Shown piece after piece: positions 7,243 to 15,489 of a DNA stretch of 35,124 nucleotides. How positions within the stretch are numbered: the first letter of the stretch is position 1; every line of letters starts with the position of its first letter. The DNA is from Alkalibacterium thalassium. Its GTDB lineage: Bacteria; Bacillota; Bacilli; Lactobacillales; Carnobacteriaceae_A. The stretch lies in assembly GCF_900101165.1 (NCBI RefSeq), contig NZ_FNFK01000019.1:1-35124 (forward strand), read 5' to 3'. The notes beneath the pieces were generated by a model. That model was not told the DNA's origin, did no database searches, and saw only the letters and a list, made by a program, of their open reading frames with translations. The position numbers and the translations under genes were made by a program.

Positions 7243-8307
7243 ATGAAAAACTGTGTGATTTTGATTCCAGCATTAAATCCTAATGAAAAGCTTTGTGAAT
7301 ATGTCCGTTTATTGAGTGAGGAGCGTTTCCTTTCGATCCTCATCATTGATGACGGAAGCGAGCATACCTGTCAGCGAATTTTTGACCGGTGCAGCTCATA
7401 TTATAATGTAAAAGTTATACGCCACTCCGAAAACAAAGGAAAAGGAAGAGCACTAAAAAATGCGTTTGCGTACATATTGGATGACGAGCAGATGAGCAAA
7501 GCGAATGGAGTTATTACGGCTGATGCAGATGGTCAGCACAAACTGAACGATGTTATGACTATCTATCAGTCCTTATCTAAGGATCAGAGTAAACTGGTCC
7601 TCGGTGTGCGATCTTTTGACTCTGAAAATGTTCCTTTATCCAATAAAACAGGCAATACTATTACTCGACATGTGTTCAGACTGCTGTACGGCAAACGCAT
7701 ATCTGATACCCAGACAGGATTGCGCGGCATAGCTATGGACAGTTTACATCATTTTACAGACCTTGAAGGAGAGCGCTACAGTTATGAAACGAATATGCTG
7801 ATTGCTGCAGTCAGACAGAATCTGACGATAGAGGAATGTCCGATCGAAACGGTCTACATCAATGAGAATGAAAGCTCTCATTTCAACCCGTTCAAGGACT
7901 CCGCAGAAATTTACTGGGTGCTCTTCAAAAATTTTTTTAAGTTTATGGGCGTTTCCCTAACGTCCTTTCTACTTGATATTACGCTATTTCAACTGTTCAT
8001 GCTGATCCTTGGTTTTACCTTTGCGAGAAGGCGGATTCTAATTTCGACCATTCTGGCAAGAGCAGGATCGTCGCTATTTAATTACTGTATGAATCGCTCA
8101 GTGGTTTTCAAGAGCAAGCGTAAATGGAAAAAGACAATCATAGGATATTATTCATTAGCGCTAACAGAAGCAGTTATATCTGGCCTGTCCGTCTATTTAT
8201 TGTTTCAGCTGACTGGGTTTAGAGCGGTCTTTCTAAAAGCTGGGGTCGATCTGGTCTTTTTTCTGGTCAATTATCGCATCCAGAAATTTGTGGTGTTTAA
8301 AGATTAA
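7243..8307 (+). CDS. Fusion of a GT2 glycosyltransferase and a GtrA-like membrane domain
   Basis: 354 aa. Residues 1-225 are a family-2 glycosyltransferase of the dolichyl/undecaprenyl-phosphate hexose synthase type: ILIPALNPNEKL at the start, LIIDDGSEH, and TADADGQHK as the metal-binding acidic motif. Residues 232-354 form a GtrA domain: four hydrophobic helices starting FKNFFKFMGVSLTSFLLDI, with NYCMNRSVVFKSK and ending VNYRIQKFVVFKD. GT2 enzymes of this type charge the lipid carrier with a sugar, and GtrA proteins are thought to flip it, so both steps would be in one polypeptide. The job is probably sugar decoration of a wall polymer or glycan. ATG at 7243; terminator at 8353. Confidence 0.9.
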   Translation: MKNCVILIPALNPNEKLCEYVRLLSEERFLSILIIDDGSEHTCQRIFDRCSSYYNVKVIRHSENKGKGRALKNAFAYILDDEQMSKANGVITADADGQHKLNDVMTIYQSLSKDQSKLVLGVRSFDSENVPLSNKTGNTITRHVFRLLYGKRISDTQTGLRGIAMDSLHHFTDLEGERYSYETNMLIAAVRQNLTIEECPIETVYINENESSHFNPFKDSAEIYWVLFKNFFKFMGVSLTSFLLDITLFQLFMLILGFTFARRRILISTILARAGSSLFNYCMNRSVVFKSKRKWKKTIIGYYSLALTEAVISGLSVYLLFQLTGFRAVFLKAGVDLVFFLVNYRIQKFVVFKD

Positions 8308-8352
8308 TGAAATTGAGTTGGAATGAGTATGAAGAATTTGATTAACGGGAAG

Positions 8353-8382
8353 GCAGCTCAGAGTAATACGAGCTGCTTTTTA
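8353..8382 (+). terminator. Rho-independent terminator of the GT2-GtrA gene
   Basis: Stem GCAGCTC / GAGCTGC with a 10-nt loop and TTTTT. Confidence 0.8.
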
Positions 8383-8554
8383 CATGCATATGGATGTAAA
8401 GGATATCGATCAACTATAGGCAGAATTGCTTAAATCAGTGGGGGTTTTCAGATTAGAGATGCTGTAACGGCATTTCCTTTAATTCAGGAAGGGCCGAACT
8501 GCTGTTAGTGGATGATTTAACGAGACTTTATTAAAATAATTGACCAGTTTACTG
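8383..8554. other. Non-coding stretch upstream of array C
   Basis: I find no open frame with a ribosome site and no recognisable gene remnant here. Confidence 0.4.
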
Positions 8555-8729
8555 TAACTAAAGAAAATCTGGCAATAGATTGTTCCATTTATAAAAGACT
8601 GAACTGTAACTAGAGGTTCTCTAATGGCATTAACACCTTTAAGAAATAAATAAACTACATCTACAAGCCTCCTAATGACAAGTTCTCAAGCTCTTAGAGA
8701 ATAAAATGTAACTAGACAGCGTCTAGTTA
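8555..8729. repeat. Array C: degenerate 51-bp-period repeat with palindromes
   Basis: The motif TGTAACTA recurs at 8554, 8606 and 8708. In the second copy it opens a TAGAG-gtt-CTCTA hairpin (8611-8623); in the last, a perfect 9-bp hairpin TAACTAGAC-agc-GTCTAGTTA (8709-8729). Their centres are 8617 and 8719, exactly two 51-bp periods apart. The missing middle unit (about 8658-8680) lacks a good palindrome but shares CTAATGACA with CTAATGGCA of the previous unit at exactly 51 bp. Arm sequence differs from arrays A and B. The array lies 250 bp upstream of the DUF6933/pRiA4b gene. Confidence 0.6.
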
Positions 8730-8978
8730 TATCTTATTAAATAAAGAGATCAGTAAAGTAGAATTAGAAATACTTTATTTCAGATGACCGCCGAGTGACT
8801 GACTGAATTAGTTTAGATATAAGCTGCTGAACAAGTAATGGTATTTTCGATTAACTCATATTTTCATTGCAGTATAATTTGCTGTTTAACTCAGGTAAGG
8901 AAAACGGTATGATTAGACTATTAACCAAGAATACAAGCATGCATGAAGACATGTAAGCCACACTCAAGGAGGATCACC

Positions 8979-10115
8979 ATGCATCTTTACTTAACAAACA
9001 AGCTGTTAAAAGCCTTTAAAAAGGCAGAAAAAATTATGAATGAGTCTAATGACACCATGGATATCTCTCAAGAAGTGATAGCGGCAGACAAGCATGATCC
9101 TTTTTTCAGCTGGCATGGAAACTTGATGACGGTCAATCAGGATGACTGCCTTGTACTGACAAATGACGGCACTGGTCTGACCCTCATCTTTCTCTCACCT
9201 TATGAGGAGGATTATCTGGATTTTGGGGACTGGTTGAGCGAAGCAATGGATCGGATGATGCAACGGATGGGTTTCTCTGAGACCTCGATCAACGCTTACT
9301 TTAATCATTATTCCAAACCAACGGCCAGTAAAGCATCAGATGCGGCTTTAATTGGAAAAAACAGTGCAGCACTCAACGTTCTTCATAGGTATACTGAACA
9401 GGCAGACGATGAAGAATGCTTTCAGGAAACATGGTCGTACAAAGTCAGCATGAATAAGAAAGGGGAGGACGGTTCTCAAACTGCGATAGATGCGTTTTCC
9501 AAACAGTTTGAGCAGATCATTGGAACCGGATCGGTTTCGTATTCAGTGGATGTGGCTGAGCTTGAAGTTCGGCTTAAACTCGAAGGAGCGAAAGATGTCA
9601 TTCGGATCATTCAAGTGCCTATGCACTATTCTTTTGATGACCTGCACAGGGTCATCCAGAAAGTCTTCTTATGGAACAACTCCCATTTCCACCAGTTTAT
9701 ATTAGAAGACGGCTTCACATTAATGGGCTCCGAAGGCTACTATCATATGCAGCACTATAACCGACTGGCTGATGATCAAGTGGGTTCCGGCGCACATCAT
9801 ACCCTTTCCGACGTTATTTCCTACGATGAAAACTCGGTTATCCGCTATGTTTATGATCTGGGTGACAGCTGGGAGCATGTCATAAAGCTTAGAAAAATAT
9901 GGACTGAACATAAGCAGGTGCGCCCGCGATTGAAAATGATGATGGGAGATCCCGTTCCAGAAGATATCGGTGGATCAGGAGGATATGCCTATTATGTCGA
10001 AGTGATGAATGATCCAGAACATCCGGATCATGACGAGCTTAAAGAATGGGCCAGCCCGTTTGAATTGAAAAAAAGACAGTCGAATACTGTAGATAAGATA
10101 AACAAATCATTATAA
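8979..10115 (+). CDS. DUF6933 / pRiA4b ORF-3-like fusion protein
   Basis: The start is the ATG at 8979 (378 aa) because AAGGAGG lies 6 nt upstream; the in-frame ATG at 8943 has no such site. Residues 1-90 resemble DUF6933: MHLYLTNKLLKAFKK, then a WHGNLMTVNQDDCLVLTND strand pair. Residues about 160-370 are the plasmid pRiA4b ORF-3-like domain: RIIQVPMHYSFDDLHRVIQK, FLWNNSHFHQF, YVYDLGDSWEHVIKL and GGSGGYAYYVEVMNDPEHPD. Both domain families are uncharacterised and occur on chromosomes and mobile elements. The protein is soluble and acidic, with no catalytic motif I can name. A hairpin terminator follows. Domain calls are from memory of family patterns; the second is much surer than the first. 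Confidence 0.8.
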   Translation: MHLYLTNKLLKAFKKAEKIMNESNDTMDISQEVIAADKHDPFFSWHGNLMTVNQDDCLVLTNDGTGLTLIFLSPYEEDYLDFGDWLSEAMDRMMQRMGFSETSINAYFNHYSKPTASKASDAALIGKNSAALNVLHRYTEQADDEECFQETWSYKVSMNKKGEDGSQTAIDAFSKQFEQIIGTGSVSYSVDVAELEVRLKLEGAKDVIRIIQVPMHYSFDDLHRVIQKVFLWNNSHFHQFILEDGFTLMGSEGYYHMQHYNRLADDQVGSGAHHTLSDVISYDENSVIRYVYDLGDSWEHVIKLRKIWTEHKQVRPRLKMMMGDPVPEDIGGSGGYAYYVEVMNDPEHPDHDELKEWASPFELKKRQSNTVDKINKSL

Positions 10116-10127
10116 GACGGTCTACGA

Positions 10128-10166
10128 GCAGAGTGAAGTCAGTATTTTGACGCACTCTGCTTTTTT
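10128..10166 (+). terminator. Rho-independent terminator
   Basis: Stem GCAGAGTG / CACTCTGC with a 17-nt loop, then TTTTTT. Confidence 0.75.
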
Positions 10167-10945
10167 ATGTCGATAATTTTATTATTCAATAAGCAATTAG
10201 TAATATCAGTTATACCTACTATCTGTTGTCTAATGATGGATTGTAATTGTTGAATATAGAAGCTTTCATATTCATAAATAACAAGTATTATTGTGAAATA
10301 TCCAGTTGCTAATACTAAAGTAGATGTGCGGAGTGAACGGGAGGCGAGTAGGATGCTGTTAAAAAAAGTGATATAGTCCAAAAATTAGGATGTAACAGAA
10401 TTGTAAAAAAATCTATTTTATACGGTACATATAAACTGTTAAGGGGGTAAATCTGGTTATTATGTGAAATAACTGTGGAATGCATGAAACATTACTATTA
10501 ATCTGTAATAAATTGATTCAAAATTTAAGTGATATGAGTTGAAATTAAATTAGAGTAGAGTTAGAATAACTTTAAGATTTATCATTTTTTTTCCTCAGTT
10601 GCTCATCACATACTAACAGTAGTGGATATTAATAAATATAAGACAGTCGTGATTGTTTATTAGAAGTGAAAAGTACTCAACCTTCAGAGGCCACTTATTA
10701 TATCTGCTTACTTCCTCCGAAGTTCTTTTCATTTCCTACTTGTTTTCATGATTAATAGTTCGCTGAAAGCAGCTATTATTTCTTCGCCCCCCCTAAATTA
10801 CATGAAAGATATGCATGCCCTTGTTTACTGGTAGAACTCTTCTTCCATGCAAGGGCACACTTTCTTTCGAGTTTTAACGTTTAACTTGCTGTTCGGTCTA
10901 ACTTCTGCCGAGCTTATTTGTCTTTCATTTTCATTTGCCAGGTCT
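10167..10945. other. Long AT-rich gap without a supported gene
   Basis: About 800 bp without a credible gene. The only longer frame (minus strand, 10139-10381) overlaps the terminator and has no ribosome site. Structures present: GTTATT/AATAAC near 10456-10473, a nested hairpin AATAG..GCTG-aaag-CAGC..CTATT near 10754-10779, a C7 tract at about 10787-10793, and the inverted repeat at 10816-10857. The C tract and hairpins could belong to an unannotated small RNA, but I match no known class. Confidence 0.4.
10816..10857. repeat. Inverted repeat TGCCCTTG / CAAGGGCA
   Basis: Perfect 8-bp arms separated by 26 bp, followed by CACTTTCTTT on the plus strand. It is the most GC-rich structure in this gap, about 120 bp upstream of nanE; possibly a weak terminator or leader hairpin. 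Confidence 0.55.
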
Positions 10946-10989
10946 TATACTGAATAGGAGATGATTTGTAAAGGAGAATGAACAAGATT

Positions 10990-11667
10990 ATGCTGGATCG
11001 AATAAAAGGTAAACTGGTCGTATCATGTCAGGCTTTAGAGGATGAACCCCTTCATAGCTCTTTTATTATGAGTAAAATGGCAAAAGCAGTCGAAATGGGA
11101 GGGGCTTCGGGGTTAAGAGCTAACAGCAAAGAGGATATTTTAAGAATAAAAGACGAATCGGAATTACCGATCATAGGAATAGTAAAGCGGGACTATTCTG
11201 ATTCCAATGTATATATTACACCAACTATGAAAGAAGTCGACGAACTGATGGAGGCCGGGTGTGATATGATTGCCCTGGATGCTACTAGTCAAAAGAGGCC
11301 GAATGGTGAGATGCTTGAGGACTTTGTTCAGACTATAAGGAAAACCTATCCAAATATTCTGTTAATGGCAGATACCTCGACACTAAAGGAGGGGTTAGAA
11401 GCTGAAAGACTTGGATTTGATGTGGTATCTACCACTCTTGTCGGCTACACTGACTACACCAAAGATGCCGATATATATTCAAATGACTTTGAGCTGCTCA
11501 AACGATACCTCTCAGAGATTTCGGTGCCACTAATAGCAGAAGGAAAAGTCGATACGCCTGAAAAAGCTAAGGCCTGTCTTGAATTGGGCGCCTTTTCAGT
11601 AGTTGTAGGAAGTGCGATAACCCGTCCGCAGCTGATTACCGAGCGATTTGTAAAAGAGATGAGATAA
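10990..11667 (+). CDS. nanE: N-acetylmannosamine-6-phosphate 2-epimerase
   Basis: Converts ManNAc-6-P to GlcNAc-6-P in the cytoplasm, the step linking sialic acid or ManNAc use to amino-sugar metabolism. This is a TIM-barrel protein with LVVSCQALEDEPLHSS at the N-terminus, GASGLRANS, PIIGIVKRDYSDSNVYITPT, DMIALDATSQKRPNGE, LMADTSTLKEG, STTLVGYT and LIAEGKVDTPEKA. Family length is about 225-230 aa. Homologues start near MLDRIKGKLVVSCQ, so I prefer ATG 10990. AAGGAG (10971-10976) is 1 nt from the ATG at 10978 and 13 nt from 10990, so neither spacing is ideal. No other nan genes are nearby: it is a single-gene unit with TATACT at 10946-10951 as a likely -10. Confidence 0.95.
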   Translation: MLDRIKGKLVVSCQALEDEPLHSSFIMSKMAKAVEMGGASGLRANSKEDILRIKDESELPIIGIVKRDYSDSNVYITPTMKEVDELMEAGCDMIALDATSQKRPNGEMLEDFVQTIRKTYPNILLMADTSTLKEGLEAERLGFDVVSTTLVGYTDYTKDADIYSNDFELLKRYLSEISVPLIAEGKVDTPEKAKACLELGAFSVVVGSAITRPQLITERFVKEMR

Positions 11668-11670
11668 ATA

Positions 11671-11707
11671 AAAAACAGCACCTCCTATGAAAGGACGTGC
11701 TGTTTTT
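11671..11707. terminator. Bidirectional terminator between nanE and the reductase gene
   Basis: Perfect stem AAAAACAGCAC / GTGCTGTTTTT with a 15-nt loop. T runs on both strands serve the converging genes. Confidence 0.85.
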
Positions 11708-11723
11708 CTGTGCAGCAGTTCTA

Positions 11724-12425
11724 TCAATACCCAAAATAAGGATCAGTAATAATGCGCAATCGTTTTATGCCTTTATTTTTCAGCTCTCTTATAGTCCCTT
11801 TTAATATGTTCCGTTTGCCTGATACATAGTAGAAAGCCTCGTTCTGATACTTTTCAGCCAGGTCCACGTACCTGGCTATGGTCTCTTCTTTAGACGCAGT
11901 GTACACAGGTTGAAATGATCTGTTCTGTTTTGCGATGGCATCAAATTCTGATTTGAAGAGATGCTTGTCGGGTGAAGAATAGATCAGATGAATTGGACGG
12001 CTGGCGTCGTTTGACAAGTAATAAGCTAAAGCCCTCATTGGTGTAATTCCGATGCCGGTAGCAATCAATACTATGGGAGAGGTCTCATCTTTGACTTTGA
12101 ACCAGCCGAAGGGCCCTAATACCGTTACCCGATCTCCTTTTTTCATTGAAAACAGTTCTTTTTTGAAACTGCTGACAGGAGCATTGGCACGTGTGGCTAT
12201 GGTCATCGTTTTTTCGCTGGGTATCGAGGCAACTGAAAATGCTCGAAATGGTTTGCCGGATACTTTATTGTCGGGAAGTAAAAAAGCACCGTGTTCACCG
12301 GCTTCCCATGTAAGCTTGTCCGGGAAAGATAGTTGGATGACATAATAGTCATCGAATGGATTGTTTATCGATTCAATCGAAACGGTATTTTTCTTAAATA
12401 GTCCTGTAAAATCAGATGGTTTCAA
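11724..12425 (-). CDS. Ferredoxin-NADP reductase-like flavin oxidoreductase
   Basis: A roughly 233-aa protein with the two FNR-type domains. The FAD-binding beta barrel has RAFSVAS (the R-x-Y/F-S-x-x-S motif) preceded by GEHGAFLLPD; the NAD(P)-binding half has ATGIGITPMRALAYYL (G-x-G-x-x-P) and FYYVSGKRNILKG. It passes electrons between NAD(P)H and an unidentified acceptor; no iron-sulphur cysteines are visible. I take TTG at 12425 (MKPSDFTGLF) since AGAGG lies about 8 nt upstream; the GTG at 12434 is too close to that site. It is transcribed convergently with nanE and shares its terminator. Confidence 0.85.
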   Translation of the reverse strand: MKPSDFTGLFKKNTVSIESINNPFDDYYVIQLSFPDKLTWEAGEHGAFLLPDNKVSGKPFRAFSVASIPSEKTMTIATRANAPVSSFKKELFSMKKGDRVTVLGPFGWFKVKDETSPIVLIATGIGITPMRALAYYLSNDASRPIHLIYSSPDKHLFKSEFDAIAKQNRSFQPVYTASKEETIARYVDLAEKYQNEAFYYVSGKRNILKGTIRELKNKGIKRLRIITDPYFGY

Positions 12426-12552
12426 TAAAGGCACCTCTTTAAATTTAATGTATTATTTAAATAAGTATATCTCATAAGTTAAAAAAGTCCTAGAGAAAAG
12501 CAAGTATGGACTGTCAACTCAAGTATGATATGACTCAGAAAGGGTATGATGC

Positions 12553-12581
12553 AAAAAAACCGCCGACAATTCTGTCAGCGG
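12553..12581 (-). terminator. Rho-independent terminator of the aldo/keto reductase gene
   Basis: On the minus strand CCGCTGACA pairs with TGTCGGCGG (one G-T pair), followed by TTTTTTT. Confidence 0.85.
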
Positions 12582-12607
12582 CTAATTCAGATTAGTTGAA
12601 TTTGTGC

Positions 12608-13420
12608 TTAGCTTCTTACATCTTCCATCTTATCAAGAACAGCTAAGTCTTCTTCAGAGATAAAAAAATCCACCTGCTTGTTTTCAATGATGCGCTCTTC
12701 GTGCGTTGATTTTGGCAGTGGCAGTGTGTCTTTGTCCAGACAGTAGCGGATCGCCAGCTGTGCTGTTGTCACACCATATTTATCAGCCAGCTCCTTCAGT
12801 TCAGGTCTGTCCAGAAGTTGACCGGTAGCTAATGGTGAATAAGCTTCCACAACAATATCATGTTTTTTACAGAAAGAGACAAGATCTTTCTGGTCGCGCC
12901 CGATATAGTAAGGGATCTGGTTGGCCATAGGAACGATATCGCAGTTATCCAGAAGAGCCTGGATGTCACTGATTTCAAAGTTTGACACGCCAATTGCTCT
13001 GATTCGTCCATCGTTATAAAGCTTCTCCATCGCTTTCCAGGATTCAATGTTGCCCTCGGTATAATCTGCGCCTTTCTCACTCCAAGGCCATGGTGCATGA
13101 ATGAGGTAGAGATCCAAGTAGTCCAGCCCCAGATTGTTCATTGTTTCTTCAAACGCATCAAGTGTTTCCTGATATCCCTTACGTTCGGCGGGGAGTTTAC
13201 TCGTAACAAAGACATCTTCACGGGCAATGTCGTAATCTCTGATAGCCTTTCCGACATTTTCTTCGTTCTGATAAGCTAAAGCAGTATCGATGTGAGTATA
13301 CCCGTTCTTCAGTGCCATGGTGACTGCATCATATGCTTCTTCATTTGGGATCTGCCACGTACCGAATCCTATACTTGGGATGGTAACTCCATTATGAAAT
13401 GTGAATGTTTCTTTTGACAT
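12608..13420 (-). CDS. Aldo/keto reductase
   Basis: A 270-aa NADPH-dependent carbonyl reductase of the diketogluconate-reductase/AKR5 type. The TIM-barrel tetrad is visible: Asp and Tyr in HIDTALAYQNEENVG, Lys in VFVTSKLPAE, and His in YLIHAPWPW. The cofactor-binding end reads PLPKSTHEERIIENK. It starts SIGFGTWQIPNEEAY after a short beta hairpin, as is usual. The substrate is not predictable; such enzymes reduce methylglyoxal and other aldehydes. ATG at 13420 is preferred, with GGAGG 10 nt upstream; the ATG at 13429 is only 1 nt from it. Single gene with its own terminator. Confidence 0.93.
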   Translation of the reverse strand: MSKETFTFHNGVTIPSIGFGTWQIPNEEAYDAVTMALKNGYTHIDTALAYQNEENVGKAIRDYDIAREDVFVTSKLPAERKGYQETLDAFEETMNNLGLDYLDLYLIHAPWPWSEKGADYTEGNIESWKAMEKLYNDGRIRAIGVSNFEISDIQALLDNCDIVPMANQIPYYIGRDQKDLVSFCKKHDIVVEAYSPLATGQLLDRPELKELADKYGVTTAQLAIRYCLDKDTLPLPKSTHEERIIENKQVDFFISEEDLAVLDKMEDVRS

Positions 13421-13497
13421 GTTCTGCATTCCTCCAATTAATTTTACTAAATCCAGTTTACCTCAAACCGTATGAAAATGCTTCCTATTTGACTGGC

Positions 13498-15276
13498 TTA
13501 TTTGTAATCCAGGAGCACCGTAAAGTCACCACCGTAAAATGCATTTCTGTCAGTTTCAAATCTATTAACAATTAAAGTTATGACAACTTCCTCGTTTTCC
13601 TCAACAAACGTCAAGTCTTCTAGGGGTCGGGCCTGGCTCATTCCTTGTAAATCATAAATATCTTCCTGAAGGAAACTTAAATCAAATACCATGATTACTT
13701 CATCATTTTCTTCCAGCTCTAGGCTGAACACCTCATCATCGTGCTGAATGATCAGTTCTGTGTTCTCCTGATTCAGATCAATCCGTTTGTCTTCGTTAAA
13801 CCCTTCGGACTGGTAGACAGAAAAGTAGACCATGTCGTCCATGCCAGCTACTGAAAAAGTTACAGGCTGTTCATTGTCAAGCTCCACATAGGCATATTCA
13901 GTTTCTACCGGGAACCACTCACCATTCTCTGAGTTATGATTGGCAAAATAATATGGGTCAAAGCCAAATACTGTCTGAAAATTATTATAATAGTCAAAGC
14001 GCTCAGGCAGCCAGTCCAGACGTTCCAGTTCATTGATATTATTCAGGTAATTAAAACTGTAGCTCAACTGGTTTCTTTCTTCATGTGAAAATGATACTTC
14101 TGTTCTGATCCGTCCATTATCATCAAAATTATCCGCTTGAATAATGTCCTCAACCTGTCTGATCTGACTCGCTGTCCCAATAGATACCGAGTCGATAAAA
14201 GGAAGGATGGATACTGTACCTAATGCAATCAATATAAGAGGAATATATCGGGAAGCTGATTTAAAGAAACCGTATATTATCACGCCACTGATTGCAAACA
14301 AACCAAATAGAAGAACGAAATATCTGCCATGCGTCAGTCCAAACTGAAAGGATTTTATAGATGATGAGATACTCTGAAAAACAGCAATGACCAGCAGCAG
14401 ATATGGAAAGTATCGGTTGAACAGATGGACCCACTGCTTCGAGGACTGTTCAGTTAAAAAGAGCGTAATGAATCCGACAGCTACGTAACTGATCAGCATT
14501 GGTTCAATCAGACTGTCCAGCCAGAATTCTCCAGTAATGTTTGCGGCGATATATGCAACAAGCAATGCCGAGAAAATCAGAATCAGAGGGACAACAATAA
14601 AGTCTACCAGAACAGCTAAAATTTTGGGTCGACTGATGGCCTCTGTTACTGCCTGATCATTTTTGTCCCTGAAAAAGTCCGGAATACCGGACAGAAAATA
14701 CACAGGAGCAAAAAACAGAAAAATAAGGGCAGCCGAATGACTGTACCATTCAAAGCTCAGCTGAATGAAAAGTGTACTGAATGTTGCCAGAATTGCTGCT
14801 ACGCCAATGTAAAAGACAACAGCTAGAAGCAGACTACTGAAAAATGTCCGTATATAAGCAACCAGGGACTGTGAAAAGGTATAAGCTGTGCGACTTGTCG
14901 GGATCGTAATCAGCATAACACTGGCTATGAAAATGACTACGATCGTCCTGATCATCGCTGACTGATCAGATGCAAAGTTGATTTGTCTTAGATATATATA
15001 GTAAAGAAAGGCTGATACAGCAGAAACCAGTAGTATAAGCCAGGATGAACGGGTTTTCTGCCGCTGATTCTTTTCGTTCCATAACTGCCCGCATGCCAGA
15101 AAAAGAGCACCCAGTCCGGCAGAAAAGGCTTCTCTTGTCAAGGATGTCCGAGTAAGCTGGATATCAGCCATAACTATTAGAGTAGTCACAGCTAGAAAGA
15201 AAATTGATAGTGGAAATCGTCCGAATACTGCCATGCTCCTTTGTCTGAAACGTGCAAATAAACGGGTTCTATTCAT
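13498..15276 (-). CDS. DUF4153-type polytopic membrane protein
   Basis: 592 aa. Residues 15-370 contain roughly ten to eleven hydrophobic segments. The remaining 220 residues are hydrophilic and acidic and probably face outward, with a beta-rich look (FSVAGMDDMVYFSVYQSEGF, VYQSEG, VVITLIVNRFETDRN). The layout matches the DUF4153/DUF4173 group of Gram-positive membrane proteins, whose function is not established. ATG at 15276 has GGAGG 7 nt upstream, so the start is sure. It diverges from the PTS regulator gene across 213 bp, which invites a regulatory link that I cannot show. Confidence 0.8.
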   Translation of the reverse strand: MNRTRLFARFRQRSMAVFGRFPLSIFFLAVTTLIVMADIQLTRTSLTREAFSAGLGALFLACGQLWNEKNQRQKTRSSWLILLVSAVSAFLYYIYLRQINFASDQSAMIRTIVVIFIASVMLITIPTSRTAYTFSQSLVAYIRTFFSSLLLAVVFYIGVAAILATFSTLFIQLSFEWYSHSAALIFLFFAPVYFLSGIPDFFRDKNDQAVTEAISRPKILAVLVDFIVVPLILIFSALLVAYIAANITGEFWLDSLIEPMLISYVAVGFITLFLTEQSSKQWVHLFNRYFPYLLLVIAVFQSISSSIKSFQFGLTHGRYFVLLFGLFAISGVIIYGFFKSASRYIPLILIALGTVSILPFIDSVSIGTASQIRQVEDIIQADNFDDNGRIRTEVSFSHEERNQLSYSFNYLNNINELERLDWLPERFDYYNNFQTVFGFDPYYFANHNSENGEWFPVETEYAYVELDNEQPVTFSVAGMDDMVYFSVYQSEGFNEDKRIDLNQENTELIIQHDDEVFSLELEENDEVIMVFDLSFLQEDIYDLQGMSQARPLEDLTFVEENEEVVITLIVNRFETDRNAFYGGDFTVLLDYK

Positions 15277-15432
15277 GATAAGTCCTCCAGATCGACAGAC
15301 TTTACTCTGTCATATAATGTGTCTAAATCATACTCCTAGCGGTCATGTTTAGCAATCTAATTGTTAGAAAGTAAGTGCGGGATATAAAGAGGTGTATACT
15401 TTTTTCAACATTGCCTGATGAGAAAGAGTATA

Positions 15433-15461
15433 TGTTAAGGCTTACATTAAAGTGATATAAT
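15433..15461 (+). promoter_or_regulatory. Possible promoter and cre-like site of the PTS regulator
   Basis: TATAAT at 15456-15461 lies 28 bp before the GTG start. Just upstream, TGTTAAGGCTTACA (15433-15446) fits the CcpA cre consensus TGWAANCGNTNWCA with two mismatches and would cover the -35. Suggestive only. Confidence 0.35.
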
Positions 15462-15489
15462 TGACCTGTAGAGAGGAGGTGAGAGAATC

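Noticed and set aside
8943-8978. Upstream ATG of the DUF6933/pRiA4b gene
   Set aside because: The strong AAGGAGG lies downstream of it and points to the ATG at 8979.
10139-10381. 80-aa open frame on the minus strand
   Set aside because: No ribosome binding site, it overlaps a clear terminator, and its AT-driven composition has no domain-like features.
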